A stretch of DNA of 64,000 nucleotides, taken from NCBI GenBank assembly GCA_029962745.1, contig CM057169.1, positions 14,225,193 through 14,289,192 on the forward strand. Reading direction: 5' to 3'. A program made the translations under genes and the position numbers. Source of the DNA: Echinometra lucunter (Eukaryota; Echinodermata; Echinoidea; Camarodonta; Echinometridae). Within the stretch, counting starts at the first letter, position 1. Each line of letters opens with the position of its first letter. The notes below the pieces were generated by a model. It was not told the DNA's origin and made no database searches. It saw only the letters and a list, made by a program, of their open reading frames with translations. Shown piece by piece: positions 63,656 to 64,000 of this stretch.

Positions 63656-63700
63656 GTATTCATTCATTCATTCTTCATTCATTCATTCATCTATCTATTC
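63656..63700. repeat. (ATTC)n short repeat
   Basis: An imperfect CATT/ATTC tetranucleotide run upstream (in gene sense) of the micro-exon. Confidence 0.85.
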
Positions 63701-63929
63701 ACAGAGAAAAGGAGAGGGAGAAGACGGTTACAATTTGCTCCACTGCTATGACGTTGCCACGGTGGATGTGCAGTTTGATCGGAGGTCATTGTTAACCACC
63801 AAAATGTTGGTAAATGTGGGACAGAAGAAAAAAATATATCAATCGAAGTAAAATCCAAATCCAGTATATATATTTCTTCGTCATGTTCGTAGGAGTCTGT
63901 GGCAGCTGAATCCAGAGGGTTGATCCTGG

Positions 63930-64000
63930 GCCCCGTTTCATTAAGCTTGTAATCAATAACAAGTTGCAATAAGCTCCTGAAATACTTGCATCTGACTGGC
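63930..64000. mobile_element. Fold-back element, GTTTCATTAAGCTTG family (cut by window end)
   Basis: GGGCCCCGTTTCATTAAGCT then TGTAATCAATAACAAGTTGCA matches the left half of 31937-32079. The right half would lie past base 64000. Confidence 0.65.

Noticed and set aside
63691..63969. 92-codon minus-strand frame upstream of the micro-exon
   Set aside because: Its start lies within a fold-back element, and no acceptor/donor pair or domain supports it.

Overview
The window is eukaryotic genomic DNA with small exons, GT/AG introns, dense transposable elements and simple repeats. It most likely comes from an echinoderm, probably a sea urchin. That is an inference from a long hyalin-repeat (HYR) receptor, an SRCR-domain membrane protein and many short fold-back elements. 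No prokaryotic operon, CRISPR array or functional RNA gene was found.

Three genes can be assembled by joining exons with matching splice phases. (1) Plus strand, 697-5542: the last six coding exons of cullin-4 (216 residues of the C-terminus, including the neddylation lysine and the C-terminal winged helix). Its 5' exons lie left of the window. (2) Plus strand, 13767-28311: a six-exon gene for a 404-residue type I membrane protein. It has a signal peptide, a novel cysteine-containing N-glycosylated domain, one two-exon SRCR domain, a transmembrane helix and a tyrosine-bearing tail. (3) Minus strand, 63604 down to 33648: at least 25 exons for a large receptor. In order these encode a YWTD (LDL-receptor class B) propeller, 14 HYR domains, an EGF-like module, a SEA domain, a calcium-binding EGF, a transmembrane helix and a short cytoplasmic tail. 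Its 5' end lies right of the window. All extracellular module boundaries use phase-1 introns except two joins inside the propeller and SEA domains.

The centre of the HYR region (44.8-51.4 kb) is a recent nested tandem duplication. A unit of about 0.7 kb carrying one HYR exon is organised into blocks of about 2.8 kb holding four exons, and six relic 3' halves of HYR exons lie between the working exons. The array appears to be growing by unequal crossing-over.

The rest is mainly mobile and repetitive DNA. It includes TTAA-flanked non-autonomous elements of three families, fold-back elements sharing GTTTCAT-like ends, a TTA-flanked Harbinger-like MITE nested in another element, 5'-truncated LINE fragments (one with a clear target duplication), tRNA-derived SINE-like copies, a satellite with a repeat of about 402 bp, long trinucleotide arrays and an unusual number of poly(G) tracts. 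The two cell-surface genes converge on a gap of about 5.3 kb (28.3-33.6 kb). Nothing in the sequence shows that the three genes act in one pathway.
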